NCBI RefSeq assembly: GCF_002291445.1
Contig: NZ_CP014137.1
Span: 868,001 to 932,000, forward strand
Direction: 5' to 3'
Source: Brenneria goodwinii
GTDB taxonomy: Bacteria; Pseudomonadota; Gammaproteobacteria; Enterobacterales; Enterobacteriaceae
DNA length: 64,000 nucleotides
Part shown: positions 9,546 through 17,608 of the stretch, one piece after another
Layout of the letters: each line of letters starts with the position of its first letter
Position numbering within the stretch: position 1 is the first letter of the stretch
Program-made: the position numbers and the translations under genes
The notes under the pieces: generated by a model
Seen by the model: the letters and a program-made list of their open reading frames with translations, nothing else
The model's database searches: none
What the model was told of the DNA's origin: nothing

Positions 9546-10994
9546 GCATCCTGATTGTTCATATTAGAACGCGGCACAGTAATGGTGTCATTTATTCAAT
9601 TTTTCGAATTGGTTGATATAAAGTATTTTCGTGAGTATTTAATTCGCTAGCGGTTAATATAACTGTTTAATGTTGTTAGTAATATTTTACTCTCCTCGCT
9701 GTATCAACAATGGAAGACAGAACATCGGTAATGGATCGAGTGCCCCCCCTTTTAGGCCGGTTAATGAAAAGCCGTTCAACACCAATATCATGAAAGTGTA
9801 ATCACCCATCTTGTTTGGTTCAGCCGATATCGGGGGATGACTCTATAAAGTACGATCGCCCAAAATGCACAGGTGTTTGAGATTACCGAGGATATTGCCC
9901 ATGGCGCAGCGCTAATGAGTGATACCTCAGTGAACGTTAAGTTTGACGCCGCTTCTGCCGCTCTTATTGCGAAATAACTATCGTGAACATGTTGGATGAG
10001 GCGTTGATAAAAATCGTTCTGGTGACCTTCGCTCCTGAACAGAAAGCCGTTGCTCGCTCCATTCAGAATATGTTTTCTGCTGAAGAAAAAGCAAGGTTGC
10101 GAAGAAGGGTAAAATGCTGGCGGAAGATCTCTTGTGTAATTCAATTTCACCTTGATTAGGACGCTCATCCTGTTTGACCCGAGTCGTCTTCGCACCGATA
10201 ACCAGCCTATCCTCAAGCAGGTATCGGTGCCGTACTGATGGATAAATTGGGGGTCGCCAGAGAATCAGGAGCTGAATTGTGCAACTCATCGGCTGATAGT
10301 TGCGGTGAACACGGAATTTCATGAAAACGGGCAAATAATATACTGTCAGTATGAAATAAGATCTATAATTTTAAATATCAATTAAACGTGATCAATTGAT
10401 AAAGGCTATCTTAATTTTGGTTAGTTTATTTTTTTTGCCGAATGCTTCCCGTGGTATGACTGGCATATATCACTAAGACCTTACAATTAAACAGGGATTG
10501 TCTTTAAGGATAATCTTAAATTTTTTATTATATTTTTTAATAAAATTAGCAAAAAAATGATTATATGCGACTGTGTCTAAAATGCGCGAATCATAGGAAA
10601 AAACCTAAAAAACATTATTGTGCTAACTATTTAATGTAAAATAATCTCTCATTTTTATATATAGATTAGAAATGAATGATAATTATAATTATTAGTGCCT
10701 TGTGCCATTTTTTGTTGGGTGATATTTGTATCGTTATGATTTATATGTATTTTATATAATGTGTTGACTTCTTTTATAAGTTCAATAAAATCGCCAGACG
10801 AAATGTAATAAAGGACTTTACATTTGATTCTACTGTGTGTGCCAACATTCGTGACATGTTTTTTAACATTCATAATGTTTCTGCTTATATCCTGGCTCTT
10901 TCTTGTTTTTAATTAACACATGGTAATTCATAGTAATTTAAATTACTGTTGTCTCCGGTATTCACTAACCCGTCATGGCGTTATAGGTATTTAT
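9546..10994. other. Gene-poor AT-rich region upstream of the T6SS operon
   Basis: No convincing gene is seen. Between about 9790 and 10330 there are short protein-like stretches in changing frames with internal stops, for example a plus-strand frame MLDEALIKIVLVTFAPEQK beginning near 9990. These look like decayed coding sequence that I cannot identify. From about 10370 to 10920 the DNA is very AT-rich, as in H-NS-bound promoter regions of T6SS loci, so the tssB promoter is probably here. I could not point to a clear sigma-70 or sigma-54 site. Confidence 0.5.
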
Positions 10995-11492
10995 ATGGCA
11001 AACAGCTTTCAGGATGAAATTCCATCTTCCCGCGTAAATATTAAACTTAACCTCCACACCGGTGGTTCTGAGAAAAAAGTCGAATTACCTCTCAAGTTGT
11101 TAGTAATGGGAGATTATAGTAATGGACAAGATGATCGTCCGTTAACTGAACGTGAAAAAATCTCCATCAATAAAAATAATTTTAATAACGTACTCGCGGA
11201 ATATGCGCCAAAAGTAAAAATCGCGGTCAAGAACACCTTGGCTGGCGATAGCAGTGAAGATGATGTGGAACTCGTTTTCCGCGATATGAAAGATTTCGAA
11301 CCAGAGCAGGTCGCTCGCCAGATCCCGCAACTGCGCGCCTTGTTGTCCATGCGCAATCTGTTGCGTGACCTCAAATCCAATCTTTTGGATAACAGCACGT
11401 TTCGGCGTGAACTGGAAAACATCCTCAAGGATGAAGCCTTGAGCGATGAACTACGCGCTGAATTGGCTGCATTGGCGCCTAAAGAGGACTGA
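10995..11492 (+). CDS. tssB: T6SS contractile sheath small subunit TssB
   Basis: This 165-residue protein of the TssB/VipA family pairs with TssC to form the cytoplasmic contractile sheath. Family landmarks are SRVNIKLNL near residue 11, the VELPLKLLVMGDYS block, the FRDMKDFEPEQVARQIPQL segment and a C-terminal charged helix. The start at 10995 gives the normal family N-terminus; an in-frame ATG 75 bases upstream would add an atypical leader. It is the first gene of the plus-strand T6SS operon, 55 bases before tssC. Confidence 0.95.
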   Translation: MANSFQDEIPSSRVNIKLNLHTGGSEKKVELPLKLLVMGDYSNGQDDRPLTEREKISINKNNFNNVLAEYAPKVKIAVKNTLAGDSSEDDVELVFRDMKDFEPEQVARQIPQLRALLSMRNLLRDLKSNLLDNSTFRRELENILKDEALSDELRAELAALAPKED

Positions 11493-11547
11493 TACGCCGA
11501 GTTACGGCGATGTTCTGTTTCCAGCAGGATGTGAAGGAATTTAAAAA

Positions 11548-13089
11548 ATGGCTCAACAAAAGAATCAGGCCGTACCGGCGGCAAGCACTGTTACTGAAGA
11601 AGCGTCTGCTGGCAGTGTTTATCAGAAACTGTTCGAAAAAATCAATCTCAATCCGATTGAACGACTTAATGGTATAGAATCTTTTCAGGATAGCGATGGG
11701 CTGGCTGATACCACGGCGGATGAGCGTGTCACCGCAGCGGTCAGCGTGTTCCTGAATCTGTTAAAAGAATCCGCCACCAAGGTGGATCGCCTGGATAAAA
11801 CGCTGCTCGATAATCATATTAGCGCGTTGGATGAGCAAATCAGCCGACAGCTTGATGAAGTCATGCATCACGACGCATTCCAGCAAGTGGAATCCGCATG
11901 GCGTGGGCTGAAGTTTCTGGTCGAACGCACCGATTTTCGTCAAAACGTTAAAATCGAAGTGCTGGACGCCAGCAAAGAGGAACTGCGCGAAGACTTTGAG
12001 GACGCGCCGGAAATCGTGCAAAGCGGCTTCTATCATCACACCTATATTCAGGAATACGACACTCCGGGCGGCGAGCCAATTGGTTCAACTATCGCCAACT
12101 ATGAATTCGACCGCAGTCCGCAGGATATCGCCCTGCTACGTAATATCTCACGCGTTGCCGCCTCTGCGCATATGCCATTTATTGCCTCTGTCGGGCCGGC
12201 GTTTTTCGGCAAAGAAACCATGGAAGAAGTCGCGGGGATTAAAGATATCGCCAGCTATTTCGATCGCGCCGAATACATTAAATGGAAAGCGTTCCGCGAA
12301 ACCGACGACGCACGTTACATCGGCCTGACGCTGCCGCGCGTACTGGGCCGTCTGCCATATGGCCCGGACACCGTCCCGGTACGTAGTTTCAACTATGTAG
12401 AGGAGGTCAAGGGACCGGATCACGACAGTTATTTGTGGAGCAACGCCTCGTTCGCGTTCGCCGCCAATATGGTGCGCAGTTTTATTAAAAACGGTTGGTG
12501 CGTACAGATTCGTGGCCCTCAGGCGGGTGGCGCGGTGACCGATCTGCCGATCCATCTTTATGATTTGGGCGTTGGCAACCAGGTGAAAATCCCTTCTGAG
12601 GTAATGATCCCGGAAACGCGCGAATTTGAATTCGCCGGTTTAGGCTTCATTCCGCTCTCCTACTATAAAAACCGTGACTACGCCTGCTTTTTCTCTGCCA
12701 ATTCGGCTCAGAAACCGGCGCTATACGACACGCAGGAAGCAACAGCCAATAGCCGGATAAACTCACGCCTGCCATACATCTTCCTGCTATCGCGAATTGC
12801 GCATTATCTGAAGTTATTGCAGCGTGAAAATATCGGCACGACCAAAGATCGTCGGATGTTGGAGCTTGAGCTTAACAACTGGATCAACACCTTGGTAACC
12901 GAGATGACCGATCCATCCGATGATTTGCAGGCATCGCATCCGCTGCGAGAAGCCCGCGTTACCGTTGAAGACATTGAAGACAATCCAGGTTTCTTCCGCG
13001 TCAAGCTTTACGCCGTACCTCACTTCCAGGTCGAAGGCATGGATGTCAATTTGTCGCTGGTATCGCAGATGCCGAAAGCAAAAGTATAA
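11548..13089 (+). CDS. tssC: T6SS contractile sheath large subunit TssC
   Basis: This 513-residue protein of the TssC/VipB family forms the outer sheath with TssB. Conserved family segments include DEVMHHDAFQQVESAWRGL, SVGPAFFGKETMEE, the LTLPRVLGRLPYG block and the C-terminal FRVKLYAVPHFQVEGM with a short basic tail. Length is normal. GAAGGA lies upstream of the ATG. The sheath contracts to drive the Hcp-VgrG-PAAR needle and is recycled by the ClpV encoded downstream. Confidence 0.96.
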   Translation: MAQQKNQAVPAASTVTEEASAGSVYQKLFEKINLNPIERLNGIESFQDSDGLADTTADERVTAAVSVFLNLLKESATKVDRLDKTLLDNHISALDEQISRQLDEVMHHDAFQQVESAWRGLKFLVERTDFRQNVKIEVLDASKEELREDFEDAPEIVQSGFYHHTYIQEYDTPGGEPIGSTIANYEFDRSPQDIALLRNISRVAASAHMPFIASVGPAFFGKETMEEVAGIKDIASYFDRAEYIKWKAFRETDDARYIGLTLPRVLGRLPYGPDTVPVRSFNYVEEVKGPDHDSYLWSNASFAFAANMVRSFIKNGWCVQIRGPQAGGAVTDLPIHLYDLGVGNQVKIPSEVMIPETREFEFAGLGFIPLSYYKNRDYACFFSANSAQKPALYDTQEATANSRINSRLPYIFLLSRIAHYLKLLQRENIGTTKDRRMLELELNNWINTLVTEMTDPSDDLQASHPLREARVTVEDIEDNPGFFRVKLYAVPHFQVEGMDVNLSLVSQMPKAKV

Positions 13090-13123
13090 AGATAAAAATT
13101 AAGCGTTTTTATTAGAGGTCATC

Positions 13124-14473
13124 ATGAAAGTCTTTCGGCCGCTTTGGGTTGAAGGGGCATTTTTGGCTCCGCAGCAATTTCAGCAACAGTCACGATGGGA
13201 AGCGCTCACCAATGAATGCATTGCCCGTTTGGGGCTGGTTAATCCCTGGGGGGTATTGGCGGCGCAATTTGACGAAGACGCTTTGCGTCTTAATCGGCTA
13301 AAGGCTCAACAGCTAACGGTTCGCATGCCGGATGGTACGCTGGTTGATTCTTCCCGAGCGGATAATTTGCCCGCCGCCTGCGATTTGCAACGCGCTATCC
13401 CCGTGGACGTCAATACGGTTGACGTATTGCTCGGCCTGCCTCTGGAACACGCGAATGGCGGCAATTGCCGCCTGAACGATGAGGCGATGGAACGTCCTCT
13501 GCGTTATCAACAGGAATGGGCGACCGTGCAGGATATATTCGGCAGTGAAACCGAATCCATCGCGGTTGAGCGTTATGCCCTGTCACTGCGCTTTAATACC
13601 GACAATAACGATGAGCTGATGGTTTGTCCCATCGCGCGGATTCAGCGGGACGGGCAAGGAGGATGGACGCTGGATAAACAGTTCATTCCTCCGCTGTTGG
13701 CATTCAGCGCCAGCGAAACCCTGTACGATCAGCTAAGCCTGCGGCTGACGCAATTGCGCGCCAAGCGTACCCGTTTAATGGGCATGCGCCGGGAGAGTAA
13801 TCAGCGTATGGCTGATTTCGCCGTTGCCGATGTATCGTTGTTCTGGCTGCTCAACGCATTGAATACGTATGAACCGGTGCTGGCCGATTTTCTTGAATCC
13901 CCCTCGTTGCATCCTGAACTCATCTACCGCGAACTAGTGCGCCTGGCCGGCGCCTTAATGACCTTTTCGCTGGAACATGACGTGGAGGCGATACCCCGTT
14001 ATCAGCACGACAAACTCACCGAGGTATTTCCGCCGTTATTCAGCCTGATTGGCAATTTGCTGGAAGCCAGCCTGCCGTCTCGGGTCATTGCCATCGAGTT
14101 TGAAACCGTGCGCGAAAATCAGTGGCTGGCTCGTCTTAACGATAGCCGCCTGAAGGAAGATGCCGATTTCTACCTGTCGGTGCGTTCGTCGCTGCCGGCG
14201 CATGAGCTGCAAACCCGCTTCCCCATGCTGTGTAAAGTCGGTGCGCCGGATGATGTTAATAACATCATCAACGTTGCCTTGAATGGTATTCCACTGATAC
14301 CGCTCAGCCATGTGCCGGCAGCCATTCCGCTACGGCTGGAAAATCAGTATTTCGCGTTCGATCTGACTCACCCGGCGGCTAAAACCATGCTGGAAGCCGG
14401 CGTCTGCGCTTTTTATGTACCGGGGATTCTCACCGATATTCAGCTTGAACTCTTTGCGGTATTGCGATCATGA
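13124..14473 (+). CDS. tssK: T6SS baseplate protein TssK
   Basis: This 449-residue protein of the TssK/ImpJ/VasE family links the baseplate to the membrane complex. The N-terminus has the family pattern VFRPLWVEGAFLAPQQFQQQ, and the middle has the LTQLRAKRTRLMGMRR helix. AGAGGTC lies before the ATG. The stop codon overlaps the tssL start (ATGA), which implies coupled translation. Confidence 0.95.
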   Translation: MKVFRPLWVEGAFLAPQQFQQQSRWEALTNECIARLGLVNPWGVLAAQFDEDALRLNRLKAQQLTVRMPDGTLVDSSRADNLPAACDLQRAIPVDVNTVDVLLGLPLEHANGGNCRLNDEAMERPLRYQQEWATVQDIFGSETESIAVERYALSLRFNTDNNDELMVCPIARIQRDGQGGWTLDKQFIPPLLAFSASETLYDQLSLRLTQLRAKRTRLMGMRRESNQRMADFAVADVSLFWLLNALNTYEPVLADFLESPSLHPELIYRELVRLAGALMTFSLEHDVEAIPRYQHDKLTEVFPPLFSLIGNLLEASLPSRVIAIEFETVRENQWLARLNDSRLKEDADFYLSVRSSLPAHELQTRFPMLCKVGAPDDVNNIINVALNGIPLIPLSHVPAAIPLRLENQYFAFDLTHPAAKTMLEAGVCAFYVPGILTDIQLELFAVLRS

Positions 14474-15135
14474 AAACAGACATTTCGATAGATGTATTAC
14501 TGCGCGATACCTGGCTCATGGTGGTCGCGCTGCGTAACGGGGCGGTAGCCGAACGGGGCGAACCCCTATACCAGAAGGGCATTGAGCTGGTGGAAAAGGC
14601 GCGTAAGCGTATGGCCGATGTGGGCTATAGCGCCGAGGTGGTAGATGCGGTGAGCTATGCGCAATGCGCATTACTGGATGAAACCGTGCTCAACCGGCCG
14701 CAGTCGGATAACGGCTATGACATCTGGATGCAGACTCCGCTTCAGGCCCGTTTTTTTAATACGCTCCAGGCCGGTGAAGTGCTTTACGAGCGTATTCGTC
14801 AGAGTCTGCAACAGCCAGGAATTGACCCATTGATCCTCACCTGCCTGCACCGCGTATTAATGATGGGGTTTGAAGGTCGCTATCGCAATCAGCCTCAGCA
14901 GGAGCGACAGGCGTTACTCGATTTGCTGACGCAGAAAGTCGAGCCGTTTACGGTACAGGAAGGGCAGGAGCCATTACTGGTCAACACCCGGCGCGAAGGG
15001 CGTGGATTACGCTATTTCCGTTCCCTCTGGTTCTGGAGCGGGCTTGCCGTGCTTGTGGTTATCGGCGTGTGGTTCGGACTGCACTATCAATTACAACAAT
15101 TACTTAGCGCATGGTTATCGGCTAATCAGGGCTAA
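14470..15135 (+). CDS. tssL: T6SS inner-membrane protein TssL (DotU/IcmH)
   Basis: This 221-residue C-tail-anchored protein has a cytoplasmic hook-like helical domain (DTWLMVVALRNG at the N-terminus, YAQCALLDETVL near residue 67). One membrane helix sits near the C-terminus (LWFWSGLAVLVVIGVWFGL, about residues 182-205). There is no C-terminal peptidoglycan-binding extension; that domain is carried by the next gene. TssL joins TssM and TssJ in the trans-envelope complex. Confidence 0.93.
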   Translation: MKTDISIDVLLRDTWLMVVALRNGAVAERGEPLYQKGIELVEKARKRMADVGYSAEVVDAVSYAQCALLDETVLNRPQSDNGYDIWMQTPLQARFFNTLQAGEVLYERIRQSLQQPGIDPLILTCLHRVLMMGFEGRYRNQPQQERQALLDLLTQKVEPFTVQEGQEPLLVNTRREGRGLRYFRSLWFWSGLAVLVVIGVWFGLHYQLQQLLSAWLSANQG

Positions 15136-15146
15136 GGAGTCGTCCG

Positions 15147-16811
15147 TTGAGTATGGCATTGAAGCGGGCTTTGTGGGGTATGGGCTGTATGTTGGCCCTT
15201 ATCCTCTGTTTGTTCTGGTTCCCCGCCGGAGCGGCTTTTAAGGTTATCAGTGCCATCGTTATTGTGCTGATAGCAGGCGTGGCCTGGTTTCGTACCGGAC
15301 GCGCGGTTCGCGCGCTGCGTGAACATCACAATATGGATGCGCTGCTGGCGGCGCTGCCGGGCGAAAACTACCGGTTACCGATTGTCCTTACCGCAGGTGA
15401 AGGTATTGAGTGGCTTTTTGAGGGGGCACCGCTGCGTGATACGACGCAGGGCTGTTATATCCGTGTGCCGGCGTTAGCTGAAATAGGGCCATTGGCGGAA
15501 CTGCTGATTTCAGTCCGTCCGGAGTGGGCGAGCCAACTGAATGCCATGTTGGTGCTGTTTCCTGAACAGCAAGACGATCTGCCGGTCATGGGGGTGCAAA
15601 TTCGCGAGTTCCGCTTTCAGGTTTCGCGTCTTAAACAAATTTGCGGGCAGCGGCCCAAAGTTATGTTGATTGGTTATCTGAACGGGCATCACGCGCCGTG
15701 GTTTAACTGTAATGCTGGAAGTTGTGAAGCGCGGATCTGGGCCGGGATTCAGTCTTCGCATGAATTGAGCGATTGGTTACGCAGCGGTACACCCGCCGAG
15801 CAGGATCGTAAGCTGCGCCAAGCGGTACGGTTCGAGGCGTGGATCCGCTGGATGAAGAAATACGTTATTCCGGAGTGCGAAACCGCCGATCAGCCCTGTG
15901 CGTCGTTGCGGCCTCTGGCTACCGGTCTGGCATTTGTCGCCCGCCCGCCAGCTGCAAATAATTTATGGCAGCGCTGGGTCATAGACAAAACCACGTTGAT
16001 TCCGGCCACTATCAGCGAAAGTAGCGACGACGAAGCGAACCGCTTTCCCGATCCGCTACTGGGCTTACTGCCGGAGAGGCGCGGCTATCCGCCAAAGGTT
16101 CGTGCCCTTGGTTATGCCATGTTGATGGCGCTGGTCTTTCTGGTGGCGGCAATGTTTTGTTCATCCTGGAACAACCAGCAATTGCTGCACGAGGTAACCA
16201 GCGATCTGGATCGCTATCTCGCTATTGATATGAACAATTACGAACCCAAAGCCGAAGCGCTGAAACAGTTAAAACAAGACGCGTTGTTGCTGGAAGATTA
16301 TCAACGTAACGGTGTGCCCAGCCGTTTAGGGTTTTGGCTATATCCGGGAGAACGGTTGTATCCGCCGCTGATGGCCGCGATCCGCGGCTATCAGCCGCCG
16401 CCGCAACCGAAAGAGGTGCCGCCCGCCGAGCCAATCCGGCTTGACAGCATGTCGTTGTTTGAAGTGGGAAAATCGGAACTGAAAGAAGGGTCAACCAAAG
16501 TGTTGGTAGACGCGCTGTTCGCCATCAAAGGAAAGCCCGGTTGGATTGTGCTCATTACGGGCCATACGGACGCCACCGGCGATGCGAACGCCAATATGAA
16601 GCTGTCACTGGCCAGAGCAGAAGCGGTCCGTGACTGGATGATAAAAACCAGCGACATCTCTGCCACGTGTTTTGCGGTGCGGGGATATGGTGCAACGCAA
16701 CCGGTCGCTACGAACTCAACCGATGCGGGTCGGGCTAAGAACCGCAGGGTTGAAATCAGTCTGGTACCTGATGCAGAGGCCTGCCAGCCGATTGCCAGGG
16801 ATCCGGACTAA
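15147..16811 (+). CDS. TssM-like/OmpA-domain hybrid membrane protein
   Basis: This 554-residue protein starts at TTG 15147, 7 bases after AAGGAG; the ATG at 15153 is less well placed. Layout: two N-terminal membrane helices (residues ~9-27 and 32-48), a cytoplasmic segment containing KVMLIGYLNG (~171-180), a third membrane helix (~320-340), a TssM-like linker ending LGFWLYPGERL, a Pro-rich hinge (~414-428) and a C-terminal OmpA-like domain. The OmpA domain has TGHTDATGDANANMKLSLAR and GRAKNRRVEI, which carry the expected Asp and Arg peptidoglycan-binding positions. The first part follows the three-helix layout of TssM without a P-loop. Its probable job is to anchor the T6SS membrane complex to the cell wall, the role of TagL in other systems. 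Confidence 0.8.
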   Translation: MSMALKRALWGMGCMLALILCLFWFPAGAAFKVISAIVIVLIAGVAWFRTGRAVRALREHHNMDALLAALPGENYRLPIVLTAGEGIEWLFEGAPLRDTTQGCYIRVPALAEIGPLAELLISVRPEWASQLNAMLVLFPEQQDDLPVMGVQIREFRFQVSRLKQICGQRPKVMLIGYLNGHHAPWFNCNAGSCEARIWAGIQSSHELSDWLRSGTPAEQDRKLRQAVRFEAWIRWMKKYVIPECETADQPCASLRPLATGLAFVARPPAANNLWQRWVIDKTTLIPATISESSDDEANRFPDPLLGLLPERRGYPPKVRALGYAMLMALVFLVAAMFCSSWNNQQLLHEVTSDLDRYLAIDMNNYEPKAEALKQLKQDALLLEDYQRNGVPSRLGFWLYPGERLYPPLMAAIRGYQPPPQPKEVPPAEPIRLDSMSLFEVGKSELKEGSTKVLVDALFAIKGKPGWIVLITGHTDATGDANANMKLSLARAEAVRDWMIKTSDISATCFAVRGYGATQPVATNSTDAGRAKNRRVEISLVPDAEACQPIARDPD

Positions 16812-16865
16812 TCAATCGCGTCGCCGCCTATGGCGACATTTCATAGCAAAATAAGGAGTAATACT

Positions 16866-17357
16866 ATGGCTATTCCAGCCTATCTTTGGTTAAAGGATGA
16901 CGGCGGTGCGGACATCAAAGGTTCCGTTAATGTACAGAACCGTGAAGGCAGCATCGAAGTCGTCGCGTTGGACCATTCCCTGCACATCCCTACGGATAAC
17001 AACACGGGTAAACTAACCGGTACCCGCGTGCACGCACCGTTAGTCTTTACTAAAGAAGTGGATTCTTCAACCCCTTATCTCTACAAAGCCGTGACTTCAG
17101 GCCAAACCCTGAAATCCGCTGAGTTCAAATGGTACAAAATCGACGATGCCGGTCAGGAAAAAGAGTACTTCAACACCACTCTTGAGAATGTGAAGGTAGT
17201 GAAAGTCGCTCCGCTGATGTACGACATTAAAGATCCCGCCAAAGAGAAGCACAACCACCTGGAAGTGGTGGAACTGCGCTACGAAAAAATCATCTGGACC
17301 TACAAAGATGGCAACATCATTCATTCCGATTCCTGGAATGAACGCGCTCAGGCCTGA
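16866..17357 (+). CDS. hcp: T6SS inner tube protein Hcp
   Basis: This 163-residue Hcp-family protein (TssD) stacks as hexamers to form the needle tube inside the sheath and is secreted. The sequence has the usual MAIPAYLWLKDDGG start, EGSIEVVALDHSLHIP and the C-terminal LEVVELRYEKIIWTYKDGN. The start at 16866 is set by AAGGAG about 9 bases upstream. It is followed by three strong hairpins, which may keep its mRNA level apart from that of clpV. Confidence 0.96.
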   Translation: MAIPAYLWLKDDGGADIKGSVNVQNREGSIEVVALDHSLHIPTDNNTGKLTGTRVHAPLVFTKEVDSSTPYLYKAVTSGQTLKSAEFKWYKIDDAGQEKEYFNTTLENVKVVKVAPLMYDIKDPAKEKHNHLEVVELRYEKIIWTYKDGNIIHSDSWNERAQA

Positions 17358-17371
17358 TGAGTAAGTCTGTT

Positions 17372-17475
17372 CATTACGTTTGGCCTCAACCGGCGTAATG
17401 AATGGCAGGGCGTGGGAACTTATCGTTCCTGCGCCTCTGTCGATCTGTTCGGCGGTTTTTCCGCCGGACATTTTT
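17372..17475 (+). terminator. Three consecutive hairpins downstream of hcp
   Basis: Hairpin 1 pairs CATTACG (17372-17378) with CGTAATG (17394-17400). Hairpin 2 is an 11-pair stem, GGCGTGGGAAC with GTTCCTGCGCC (17409-17435), with two G-T pairs and loop TTATC. Hairpin 3 is a 9-pair stem, GTTCGGCGG with CCGCCGGAC (17447-17469), followed by ATTTTT. The last looks like a Rho-independent terminator, probably leaky because clpV follows. The first two could protect the hcp transcript. Confidence 0.65.
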
Positions 17476-17608
17476 ATGCTTTACCCCACGAAGGGTTAAC
17501 ACAACACAGGGCATGGCTAAACGGACTGTCACAGGCCGTGCGGTAGCTATGGTTTAAGGCTAACTACCTCCCTTGGGCCTGATGGCTTTGCAACGAGACG
17601 GGACTTTT

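Noticed and set aside
9788..10334. Two overlapping minus-strand frames (142 and 118 codons) that could suggest a transposase
   Set aside because: Neither shows a DDE or other transposase motif, and no terminal inverted repeats or target duplications were seen.
10655..10873. 72-codon minus-strand frame upstream of tssB
   Set aside because: It lies in very AT-rich DNA, has no clear ribosome-binding site and no recognisable features. A real small gene cannot be excluded.
17573..17608. Longer ClpV start giving 897 residues
   Set aside because: The extra residues are not like ClpV N-termini, and the family start LLRRLNPYC follows the ATG at 17609 or 17615.
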